A DNA stretch of 64,000 nt. Source: Fasciolopsis buskii. Its lineage: Eukaryota > Platyhelminthes > Trematoda > Plagiorchiida > Fasciolidae. A program made the position numbers and the translations under genes. The first letter of the stretch is position 1, and each line of letters starts with the position of its first letter. This document shows positions 40,801 through 53,700 of the stretch, one piece after another. The stretch is taken from positions 76,239 through 140,238 of the forward strand of contig LUCM01007329.1 in NCBI GenBank assembly GCA_008360955.1, given 5' to 3'. The notes under the pieces are model-generated. The model was not told where the DNA came from and made no database searches. It saw only the letters and a program-made list of their open reading frames with translations.

Positions 40801-41655
40801 TGAAAAAACCGGATGTGATATTTTGACTGGAAAGTACAATCAAGCCTACGGAAATATTAATTTAGTTATGCGTGCTGTCATGAATAAAATACGATTCACT
40901 CGAACAATCATCAAGGGATTTTTGCACAATTTTCAGTTACTAACTTACAACAATAGATAAATTACCACAAGAGAAAGAGGTGCACGTGGAGTACATGCAG
41001 ATCCTGGGACAACAACCGTAACCGAAAGCCGACGATCACGGCCAGCGTGCAATGTAAGCTGCCGTACACCTTACACAGACCGAAAATGCGGACGTGAACC
41101 GAAATCGTTTTATATTTGTTTTGAAATCCCTTATTCTCGGTCACCAACTCCAGCTTCTCCAACAGTCTTTCCAGTTGCGGTTAGACCCCGTGCGGCTAGC
41201 TCAGGCAGGAAAAACGAAAAAGCCTTTGTTCGGTCAACATAATTCTTGTTCATTCGTCACAATCAAAGGATTGAAATGCGCTCGTTCAAATCATAGCTCA
41301 TTTACAGACCGGCTCCGGTCTCCCGATAGATCGACAATAGCGCAGAGATGGAGAATAGAAGAAAGTACTCATAGTGAACTTTGTACATTGTTTCTTTTAC
41401 TCTCCTCGTTCTCGTCCAATGTTTTAGCCATTCGACATGATGTCGATGTCTCATGACATGTAAATAGATTCGTTCAATGCTCGTTTTTGAAAGTGTCACG
41501 AAAATAAAACCACGCTTGATTTCGTCCTCATACTAGGATGAAGAACAGAGGTTCTGATCACTTTGTCAAGTTCGCCGTTGATCACAGTTCCAATCCGTGC
41601 GTCACTGGCCTAGTCCGATTGATTTATGAGCATCAGAACAACCGAAAGCCATTCG

Positions 41656-41719
<64 letters not shown>

Positions 41720-44700
41720 CGCCACAATTCTCGGAATTATTAACGCGAATTTGTGTAATGATTAAGTACCATAAGAATCGAGGCAGAAGAAATCGATGGA
41801 AGAGAAAGTGGGAGTAAACACTGTGTGATGTGCAGTGCATATGTTACCCCGCGCCCTCTCATTCCCACACCATCAGTTAACTGTACAGATTCCTAGTTAT
41901 CCGGTGGGATGTAACCCACAAACCAGTGAGACGGTCTGCGGGGGGGGGAGGAGTTGACTGATTGCTCAGTGTACACGCTCGTCGGACGAGGCCGGATATC
42001 CTTGATGTCCAGTAAACCATATACCGTAGATTTCGGTGTGTATAATCCTCCATGTTTCGCACGCCGCGTGGTTCAATCATCTTTCATACATGGAGTATCT
42101 CAATCCGATAGAGCTTCGTGCGATAACCCTCGTCCTCGTACTTGGGGGCCACACCGGGATAGCATAGAAGGCAGAACTTCTTCATGAAAAGCTGCTTGAA
42201 GAGTGTGATAGTTTAGAAACATTTCTATGAAGATGCTCAGGCATATTAGCCATCCCGCTGCTTCAAACGCCCATTCCAGACGATAAGGAGACATTTGTTC
42301 TGGTTCATTTATTCGAGCAAAGCAAGTAAGTGCAGGTCAAAAAACTGACACACTGGGTACCGCTTGTAAAAAACCGTCGTAAACACACTCCTTGTTGCAA
42401 AGCAGAAGAATTTACATACCCTGTTTGGCTATGAAAACATCGTTCAATAACTTATTTCCGATTATATCTATCGCTTATTCTTTCACCAGGCAGCATAAAT
42501 ACTATCAGGAAAGTCATACAAACGAGAACGGACAGCATTTGTTTTAGACCTCATGATAGCTTGCCACGGCACCTTTTGAACTGGCACTGTAGCACCTCGC
42601 TAAACAAACTTATCATCTGATAACAATACACAAATGTTCCTGGACAACATAGTTGAATAAACCGGTATCGTTGCCAAGTCCAAAGGCGTCTGTTCTGAAA
42701 AATCTCCCTATACGAATGGCTTAAATAGCAAAAACAGCACCTTCTTGGACTTTACCAATTATGAATAGACATACCTCTAAGTTCAAGTTCACGTATTTAA
42801 TGCTTTCAAGCTTGTGAAGAACAACGTAAAACTGGTATGGGCAGTAGCAAAGTCACATGACCTTTCCAAGAACTGGCAACGGTTGTCAGAACGTTCAAAA
42901 GTGTAAGGCGGCAATGAATTTTAACATTCACACTAATTGCTCAGCACGAAAGAAAATAACCTGAATAAGTGTACACACAAACATACAAAGAGGTTGTGAA
43001 ACCTTACGGCGAGAGGCGGTTATTCGCGTGTACCGTTTGATCATGACAGCGAGAGAGACCGACGGATTAGACAAATGATCGAACATACGATTTTAATCCG
43101 TAAAATTTGCGAAGGATTAAGGATAACAAGTCATGTGGCAAACGCAGAAGGCGAATGCACACGTTAAAGCTAAAAAACAACATGGAGCCGGAAAGTTAGG
43201 GAGTTCGGTTTAGTTTTAACAACCATTAAAGTAACGTTAACATGCACATGTTTGGTTACTTGCAGTACCGACTGTTCGGAAAGAAAATTAATGAAGGAAA
43301 ATATGTAAAAGAGTCTAAGCAGGTGAGTAATAATAAATTAGATGAGGAAGAATCTCGAGCTGTAGTACTCCACTGGTTATGGAACTCAGGTGTAAAACCT
43401 AAGTCCTCTAGAAGTCCGGAGAGGATCTTGTGGACGTCAATCCGGCACTCTAACTGGATTTACCAGAGCCAGTTAACTGGGCATGATTTTCATGCTCTTT
43501 TCCAAATTCGAGTGTTGGGCATCGCTGCCCATCTAACTGTCGCCTGCGTCGGAGAATAGCATAAAACGAGGGAGTCGATTTACGGGTAGGAATAAGACAT
43601 CTCCAAACCGCCTAGGTTAACTCAAATGCAGTTCCTTTTATAAGGACTGAGATTAGTATCTCCGCCCTACCCTAAAAGTGTTAATCAAATTATCCTACTC
43701 TGAGCTAACGCGTGAGATGTATAGATAGAAAGTGAGATAGGAAAGAACTAAAGAATTAACTATACACATTACGAGCTAATGAAATTCGTCCACAAGTTAT
43801 CAATCCTCAAACAACTGATATAATTAACAAGACGCATCAAATGGACCCTTCCAGTAGCTAAAGCTCTTCGAATTCCGGAGATAGCATCGTGTCAACTACT
43901 ACGGCAGGACAGCCAATAAAGAGGAATAAGAAGACGATCTAGAAGATATTTCATCAGTGGTAGAAATCAAATGAAGGTGCAGTGTTGTTTATTATCAGGA
44001 TGAAAAAAGACAAAAAAATTATTAGTGTGTAGCTCCAAGAACGCGATGTGCTGACGAAGGTTCGTGGATTTAGCAACAAGTACAATCTATTGGCTTTGCT
44101 TCGTTCTTCGTCTGTGGTAGTGTTATGCAGAATATCCAAACAAATAAAGTTTGGGGGTCAATAAGATTTATTTCTTTACTAATAAAAGGAAATTGATGCA
44201 GTGACCGCTAAAGAGGTCTTATGAAAATTTCGAACGGCCTCCAAAGTTTTATTATTTTTACAGAAATCGGTCTTTCTATCTAGCTAATCTGGACATGCAA
44301 CAAATACAAACGTTATGAATTTGTCTGTAATCTGTCAGTTCAAAGTCAAACCGAATATTGTAAGTGCACAGTATAATTAGTTCCCGCAAATAAGTCACCT
44401 TCAGTCATGGTGACACTTACGTTGCCAGAGTAGACTGGAGACTATCACAACGAATACCGAACACCTAAATGGGTGGTCAAATCGATGTTACAAAACATAG
44501 AGGACTGTTATCTTGGTCGTGACCCCGGCTGACCAAGCGCAAAAGTGGTGACAACAACCAAACACAAAGTTGATCTCATTTCCATTTTTCAAACCCCTGT
44601 TACACAATACTGACGGGAAAATTTCAACTTTAAGTAAACCAATGCTAATCCGACTAAATGACCCAGGAATTTGCACACAAAAGCTATTAACATACTGCGT

Positions 44701-47700
44701 TTGCCAGGGAGATGACATTAGTTGTTTGCTGTACAAAATTTAACTATTATGCTCGTTCACCGACAACTGAATAATATATGATTCTCAGCTTGGTTTACGG
44801 AAATAGTTGAAGAGAGTAATAGGAACAGCAACATTCCGCAGCTTTGATCTTCTTCCTTACCACTTATCTTTTAGTTTCTTTGTTATTGAAATAACAATGT
44901 ACATCATTTTTCAAGAAGGGGGCTGCGGCCAACAGGGGGCTACCAAGGGGGGAAGTTGACGGCGGTGGGAAGACTCGAACCCACGACCTCCACGTCCGAA
45001 CGACACGACCCTATCCGCTTGGCCACCGCCAGGTCAGCTAGACAACCGTCACCCAATGTTTCAAACACATGTTCACCACACCATGCTTCTAGCCTCAAAC
45101 CAATTCACGGCATTGACTGCAGCGTTCGAATCGCTCTGCGTTGCAGCCCCACGCTTAGCCGGAGATATGAAGCCAGAGGAGTTGTCCCAAATTACACAGT
45201 CCCACTTTTTGTTTCTCACTCACTTAACCTTTTGAAAGCAAGACTCTTAGATTCTCCCTCTATCCTCATCGATTTCATTAAGACTGCAAGGGCTACCGTT
45301 TATTCGGTGAGGCACTTTGGTGCAATACAGAAGCTTTTTCTGTGTCTCAGCTAAACGTCTGGGATGCAAGAACTGAAGCTCGCTGCTGGGCTGAATTAGT
45401 AAACAGTTACAATGATTATTAAAGCCGCTAATTCAGGAAGGCAGAACGATGTGGCCTAAATATGGAAATGAGTTTCAACATGCGATAAAACCATATTGAT
45501 AAGGGCCCTGATCATTGTGTTTTAATCACTTTACAACGCGGAATTCATAGACAGATTGCGAGCTTATCGGTATGTGAAACATTATCAAACACTTGTCTTT
45601 TCGTGAATGACTACTAATATTTCGGATTTACAACGAAGATTTTGATGACGGTATACCAACATACAAAACATCAAATTCGATGTCCTCAACTCCTTAAACC
45701 GAGGTAAGGAGTTCACCTTAGGCGTCTCACCTTGAGTCCTCGAACCAAAGATCTGTGCTCGATTGTAGTAGTACCATAAAGCAAGCCATTCACAAACTAG
45801 TGGAAGTCGGTCACCACTTTTCCTGTTTTCGATTATTTCAAGTCAGGGCCCCAAAATATCCTGTGGGATTCCAACAGAATCGTACGTTCAATGTCTCGAA
45901 AGAAGACAATTTATTACGCGCTTTACTAAATGCCTGGCAAGAAATCCCCACGTCTCAGAACTATTAGCAAACTCTCGTGGTGTTGTATTGAGAAAGTTTG
46001 TTAAGCAGTAACGGGCCATTTCCCCGAGACTTTCGTTATGTGTATACAGTCACTCATTGAGTCAGTCTCAACTACCGTTGTTCACCACTAACCACCAAAT
46101 TAGTATGCAATTCCACATCTGCAACTCAGAATCACTACAGGTTATCTCTAGCCATACCCCTAAACCATCCCATTCTGCGAAATACTCTGGAAACTAAGTG
46201 AACAAACAAAAACCGTATATAATATCTGGAAGAGACATACAGAGAGCTATCCACCATATACTAGTAGGATCACTGCACAAACAAGAATGAAAAATCTACC
46301 TCCGTCGGAAGTTTTGGAATTGCCACGTGCATGTGATCGTTTGTGCACACCGAGGAATGGCACCGCTGAAGGATGAGGAACAGACGGAGGAAACGTGACG
46401 ACAGCGGCATTTTTCGTTTCGCGCATTGCATTCAACTTGTGTCGTCGAAAAAGCCGCAGTTGATCATTCATCGCCAACAGACTTTTGGGTGTGATATCGC
46501 TCAGCATGGGTAGCACGATCGTGGTGTCCAAAAAGGTACGCAAGCCATCCAACAAATCATCACGCGACACGGCTGTATACGCTTTACGTCGAAAAGCCTT
46601 TATAGTCACAAGGGACAGAGTGAATGGGAGATAAATCAGCGATTGGGAGAAAAACGGACAAACAAGTTTTGTGGACAGAGGAGAAAAAAAAGAGCTTTCA
46701 TAGACAATTTTAGAGCACGAATACTAGTCTATCCTTCGAAGAATATCACTCAGACTGCTGTACACAACAAACGAGGAACTCAAGTTAAGCAAAAGGCTGA
46801 GTAATAAGCAGACGAGAAATTTCAATGCAGAAAGTAAAGGAAAGTCAAACGACCAAACGCGATCAGTGATTCGGCGAAAATCCGAGGCTCGGTCGCGAAG
46901 CGCAATGGATAGCAGGAAATCGGCCATGACATAGTAAAATTGAAACAAAACTCTATGGTGTGGCAATAGTCTGTTTTGACAAACTGATCAAGCAACTTAC
47001 CGGTGAGAATAACAATCAATGACAAGCGACTCGAACCTCGGACAGAATCTCGTAACAGCAAACGTCTGCAAAGAACACCACAGACATAACCAAGGGAATC
47101 TACCAGGACATCGGTCTCGCTAACTACGTTTCTAATTAAAAGCTCACAAATTTTACTTAGATTAAAAAGACAATACACAGAAGAAAAAGATGTCAAAAAT
47201 TCAATAATCCTACATCATAGACATCACTGCTGTCCTTATACAAACAAATCGCTCTTGAACAGAAAATATTAAAATCTCTTAAAACTGTACTCAGTTTCAG
47301 TTGAGTTTGCATTGTTCTTATTTTTGTTACTGGAGAAGGAAGAAAATCAAATAAGTGGGAAGCAAGCTGTACACAATGGGATTTTTTGAGCAACAAAAGA
47401 TTTCGCATGCAACAACGCCAGTGAATATGGCACTTAGCTACATCAGCTAACTTTTCCAACTATCCATTGGTGGGATCTCATGAACCCCGCTAAGAAGGTT
47501 TAATAGGAGCCACTCGCCAACCCACTCCCCAAACTTAGATGGTTTTATAACCCGAAAACTGCTGCACATAGTCGAATTCTCCGGCTAATCATAACAAGAC
47601 TCAAATGGAATCCTGTGAGTGAACGACTACAATTGAAAATCATGACAAAACCATCCAAGGTGAACGAGAATAAGTTCTTTAGCTCTGGTGTATCATTTCA

Positions 47701-50700
47701 CTTTGGAGGAAACAGAAATAAATCCTTGAAATTCTGCTACCTCATGGTAATGTACTTCAGTAGTACCCCTATCAATATCGATTTATTGAAATGTTGGACT
47801 ATTAGATGAAGATAGAAATGAATTCGAATTTGTCTGCTGGTGATTGTACGGGGCGCAAATGACATGTCGGAATCAGGTTTAGAGATACGGGATTTTTGGT
47901 GCGCATTTGGGTCGCAGAATAACATAGGTATTTTTGGCAATGCGTTCATTTGTCAGAATTGAGTATCGACCTCAAGGCTCACTCCTTTTTCTGATCAGTT
48001 AAGTGATTTACATTTACGCATGTAGTGCTGCTTCTTGTTGATTATTCGTCTTTAAATATGCTGACCGTCCTCAGCATACACATTTGAGATGTGTATAGAT
48101 CAAATCAACAGGCTATCGATACTTGACGACTTACTCTGGTTCAAGTTCTTTTTCTAGTACTAGATCAGTGAAATCTACAGGAAACAAAAAGCCCAAGAAA
48201 AATACAATAAAATATAAGAACTATCTGCTTTCTATGGTATGCAATGGTTAAAGGTGATCATTCAGGGGCACAGTGAAAAACAATGGAAACCCAGATAGGT
48301 AGAATACTTTCGGCCGCCATAGAGTTAGCACGTCAAGTTTACCGGACCCTCATATAACAAACGGTTAGAAATAAAAATGGCACGTTCATGGCGCGGTCAG
48401 CAACCTTGATGTATTCGGAACACTTCCCCGTGCGGATGGTTGTGGAATTTTCCAATTGCACCGTTTGTTTTGTTATTTACTGATTCTTGTGGTTTTCCGT
48501 GTTTGGTTCATGGCCATGACATGAAAATTACAGACATGAATGACTCATGTTTTTAAGCCCCATAGCGGTCAGTCAATCCGCAGGTGACATTCTGCGGAAG
48601 ATCATTTACTGATTTACCTTTTGGATTAAATACACACAAAGTCTTAAAGTACTGATTTTTGTTCTCGGTAGTGTGTTTCACATACGGATGAATGAACGAA
48701 ATTCCCCCGGAAGCACAAGACTGATTTCGGGTTGAATATTTCTCGTCAGGAATACACAATGCCGCATACTAAGTCTTAACTGATTGTACTGTATTGCTAA
48801 TTGATTCATGCTGCACTCCGGGTAATAAAATACTCCGATTTGAAACAGAAACAATCATTCCAGCAGCCTTTTAAAATGCATCTCTTGGTTCGGCATGCTT
48901 AGAATAAGCTAGTCAACTTTGAAGTCGCTGTGAACGGGTATGGACGCTTTACTATGTAGTGTTGGTGTTCGATGAACCGTTGAGAATCAGCTCGAATAGT
49001 GTAATGGCTAGGGTGTTCGATTCACAGTCGTTCGTCAAGGATTCGCGACTCAATTTCGGCACGAGGGGTGCAATGTTGATGATTTCAAACAAGTATGAAG
49101 CAGCTGAACAGTGCTTCCATGATATTCACTAGCAAGTTGAATGATGGCACCGCATGACGAATCATTTGGAGGAGTATTTTTCATCGAACCGCAGGAAGTA
49201 TCGTCGTTCGATTACCAAATACTACGCATTTCACAAACCATATCAGAAAAATATTTCAGCCAAGGTTATTCTGAGGTTCCTAATCAGTCGGACTGAATCT
49301 ATTAATGTTGAAATCATTGAAAAGGTAATGTTCGGTTCACTGGAAAGACTACAGTTGATTCATCCACTCTAGGAATCGCCATTACCAGATATCCATCGTA
49401 CGTGGTCGTGAACTCGAACCCCAGGTGATCAAGTGTCAATAAAACATTCAAACAAATGAAACATTAAAAATGATTCGCAATTGTTTGCTTATCGCAAACA
49501 CTACATAATAAAGTACACATTACTCATAATTGGCTTTACATGGTTTAGCCCACGGTGTGCACAGTGGATGACGTTAACCAAGTCAGTTTTTTTTTCAAGA
49601 CGCTCATTTATTAGGAAACGAGTTCAACATGAACTAAATCGTTTACAACATATAGGCTTAGACCAATCTAAAAGCAGAGCCAATCAGTCTTACATGCTCC
49701 TTTATTACGGGCCAAAAACGTCAGGAGAGCCTAGCTGCTGTCAAGACAGATACTGTAGACTACTAATAAAATCAGCTTATTGTCTGAAGTTCGTGTTAAC
49801 CGATTTGATTTTTTTCCAAATACAGGTACGTTTGGGAAACACGACTGCTGCTTGCCAAAGACAACAGAAGACTTGGAGTTTCCGAATACTGGTGCCCACG
49901 ATAACTCCTCAAAACCAATTGGAGCCGCAAGGTATCGAACAAAGAAGAGGACGATACTCCGGCACTAAAGAACTCTCCGCCTACCTACAAAGTCATTCGG
50001 CCATATCCTACGGCGACCGAAACAAACAGTTGGCCTCAATTGCTTGAAAATTCCCGTGGGGAAAATTGAAAAAAAAAACAAAGCGATGAACAAACTCGTT
50101 TTCAGTGATTCGTACCATTGCTGTTAGATCACAGTGGATTAGGATGAATTTTAAGATGGATTGGCTTAGTCAGATAAAAATGTGGGTGAAGAGGGATTGG
50201 CGGTGTTCTATGCATAACCCGAATGCAGATGAACCTAGCACAAACTAATCACACCGTGAATGTGACACAAGCTTTCCGGGTCCTGTATAAGGTCAGGGGT
50301 AAACAGTCTGGGCTGGCAGTGCCGCGTCTTGAGCACGGCGGAAGTTGTCGCGATCCGTCTTCACAAATCTTCACCTGTGAGTTCAAAAACAATTTGTGGT
50401 TGTCCTTCAAATGGACTGGCCCAACTTCAACCCCTAGTGCAAACTTCAGAGCCCAAAATAATTAACACCACTCGTTCGTTCGTTGTCATCGCCTATAGTG
50501 GACACTAAATATTAGTGACATCAACGGAGCCAAATTATCCTCGGCCATGACGTGGTCGCAATTAGATAAAAGTGAGCATAACACACTGAGAAGGTAATTC
50601 CGGTCAGTACAAAATGATTCGTTCTGACGAACGCTCCCCGTGGTTTAAAGAAACACAGCTTAACGGGCCTCTGAGCATGCAACCAAGCCATTCCGCAAAT

Positions 50701-53700
50701 CTCACAGACTAAAAGTCGTAAATCTGCGCGACAGACAATCAATGAACAATTTGGCATAGACAAGGGTGCATTGTGGGAAAACACTGAGAAGGGTATATCA
50801 AATACCTTTACCACAGTGTGCGTGCGTATCAAATGGGCGGCTGGACTGAGTACACCAGAACCTGTTTGAGCTAAACAACAAACGAAGTAATTGGAACCAA
50901 TTACGACGAAGGCCACATTAATCCCCGTTTGAGCAATCACGGAAAAATCTCTGAGGAGAACAAATCCGTCGGTTCAGCTTGCGTTTTGCACCTTCAAAGC
51001 GTAAAGTGCTGTTACAGGACTGGACGACAGCAGCGCCGAACTTGATACTGGATGGAGAGGAACTAACGATTGTGGACGGTTTCACCTTGGTAGCTGCGTG
51101 TCTAATAATGGTAGCTCGGAAGTAGAGGTAAACACGCCTATATCCTAGCCTCGAGCAGCTTATGCTGGATTGAAGCACTTGTGGCGTCAGCCTGATATTT
51201 CACTGAAGTTGAATGGTTGTGTTTACTGTGCAGCAGTGCGCTCAGTTCTGCCGTATGGTTGTGAGATGGGGAGTTTTCGTGCTGAACACGTACGTTGCCA
51301 GGAGGTTGTCGATCACGAAGCATCACCAGGAATGGATGGAGTGACCGGGTGAGTAATGTAGAGTTCAGGAACCTAATACTAGGTGCCGCTTCTCAGAATA
51401 CCTTATTTCAACGTATACAGCTCAGCAGACAACGCTGGTTGGGTCACGTGTTGCGTATGGCGAACACTCGTCTATCATACCGTGCCCTGTTTAGCGTTCC
51501 TCTCATGGAGTGGAAGAGGCTACGTGGAGGTCAGCAGATCACGTGGCAACGTGGAATGAGAAAATGTACAGCAAACCTAGATAAAGTAGTTAGGTGTCTC
51601 ACGTCTTCGTGGTTGGGGTCGGAACAGATCATTACTCGCTCTCTTGGACAATCCGCAGCAGGCGAACGTGAACATCGGCGATCGTTACTATCGTCTTTCT
51701 ATCGAATTAATACATAACGAATGAGAGTTGATCAGTAACAGGTTAACGACTGTTTTCTGTGTTGCTATCATATTTTATTTTCCGCCTGTCCTATGATCCA
51801 CCCCTTTTCCGCTCTGCATATTCACTTATCCTCTATAGCAAACGGTTCGACTCTGGGAAAGACCAAGCGGTCCCAGTGCGGATGCTTAGCTGTCTAACTG
51901 ACATTGAATATTAATGATGATTATTTATATTCCGTTTGAACTTTGATGATAAGCGCCGACCATGCTATTCGACAGTACAACGCCATTATTGCCAATACAA
52001 TTCAAGCCGTTTGGTTGAACAAGGACCGCCACTCAACTATTTGAGCTTGCCGGGAAACAACCACAGAACGTGAAAGAAGCGAACGAAGCAGTTGAACAAA
52101 TCGCGATCGTCAATAAACACCACAGTGAGCAAATGTTCCAATATAGTTATCCTAGACGTACAACGATGGTTGACTCTGACAACGGAACCCAACCTGAAAC
52201 CACCATTCTTAGGCAAGGAGACACCTGGCGAACACGATCATATATCCAACCATGGGGAAAAACGTAAATGTGAGACAACTAGACAGCCGTCTTGAAAGTG
52301 TAAATCATCACTAACACAGTTTGACCAACAGTGCCTGCAACTGCACTGTTTTACAGCGTGAAGGTTGCAATGACCTATGATAATTGGCGACCCAGTCAGT
52401 AATTCGTCGCCAGTTCACCTTCCTGTACGTAGCATACACAGGCCAAGAAAACTGCATATCAATTGAAAAGAATAATCTGTATATAACATCCACGATAATG
52501 TTGAAGTGAATTTAGGTAATAACAGGATGATCAGAAAGCCTTTGACAGTTTCATTAATTGAAACATTAGTAAAAAGCTACTGAACGTCAGATGAACCTAT
52601 TACCATGTTGAAAACACTGGCGGGTAAGATAATGTGTACGAGCATGAAAGCTAAAGGACAGAAGTGTATTATTAATCACAAAATTTGGAATGAAAATAAT
52701 AACTCTATGGAGAGGACTATTGGATTTATAGGATCTGGGTAGTCCAGATACCCCATGTAGGCGCCGGGATCGGAATTCCTGGGCGTCAGAAACCAGACCC
52801 TTTAAACCGGTTTTTTACTCATGTGATGCATCAATTCAGATTTCCAAGAGAATAGCAAATTCACTATTTAATATTTACTTAATAACTATGGTAACAACCA
52901 CTGTGTGAGATTTCCGCACCTGTCAGTGCATACAAACGCATTCATGCACACATACAGGCAGAAAGGTCAGATTCTAAATAAGCAAGAGAGAAAGAGAGCA
53001 AGAGGAACACAAGTTGAAATTCACCTTATCGACCATCATTGTGGCAATCACACGTCCAACTTCGTGATAGTCCAAACGTCGTCGTTCGGGGCCGAAGAAC
53101 AGAATGAGAAATCGGACGGGATAGGAATCACGCAATTCGGTCAGCCCAGAAGCAAACATGGCACGGGGCAGTCGAATAAACGCAAGCATTGGTCGTCGAA
53201 GGCCCGGAATTACACCAACCTGAGAAAGTCATGTAGGAATACGTTAGAAACTGTAAACTAACTAGTTTAGTTCAACTGCCTATTTTGATGGTGCAATTAT
53301 TCCAACTGTCGCATTAAAGTGATTAATCTCTTACTAAAACTTATTTGTGAAGAAAAAGATGAAAAAGATAGCAACTGAAAGCAGATCGATACCAGGAAAG
53401 TCAATGAGGGAAGGTGGGTGTGACAATGTTTTTGGTGTGGTTGTAAGTGATAAGAAAACCCACAATTTTACGGACGCAGCCTCTTGAAGGGTACCATTAT
53501 AACATTTCGTACCATACAATCCAACGAGGTGATTCATGACCATGCAACCTCTCAGCAACCGATCTGTTCATCGGCAAGGAGTTCCGTCATAGTTACGCGT
53601 CGACTAAGTCGAAGACCGTGAAAACGACTAAGTAAATGACAACGAATAGTTCGAAGTGATTTTTTCCGAAGATTTTGGCAAACGTAGTAAGCATCATGAA

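Larger units (their letters stand above)
38000..44860. other. Intron 3, mostly unassigned
   Basis: Contains the short-form repeat at 39.1 kb, two microsatellites and tRNA-like remnants near 38,600-38,690 and 39,665-39,730 (the latter with GGGTTCGAGTACC). A GC-richer island at about 40,960-41,240 is open on both strands. A 105-codon plus frame at 43,242-43,559 matches nothing I know. Confidence 0.45.

Noticed and set aside
41538..41840. Frames with long YIYIYI runs here and at 13.8, 7.0 and 1.7 kb
   Set aside because: They are translations of AT microsatellites.
44950..45036. A tRNA gene on the minus strand
   Set aside because: The cloverleaf-like ends and B box are good, but the same head with the same body and tail occurs at 34.4 and 37.2 kb, so it is a tRNA-derived SINE.
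44956..45354. A 132-codon plus-strand frame (GRLEPTTSTSERHDPIRLAT)
   Set aside because: Its start is the antisense of SINE B. Such frames arise wherever this repeat is inserted.
49481..50047. A 188-codon plus-strand open frame
   Set aside because: It begins with a non-ATG codon, has a random-looking composition and no recognisable motif, and lies in SLC4 intron 2. Probably chance.
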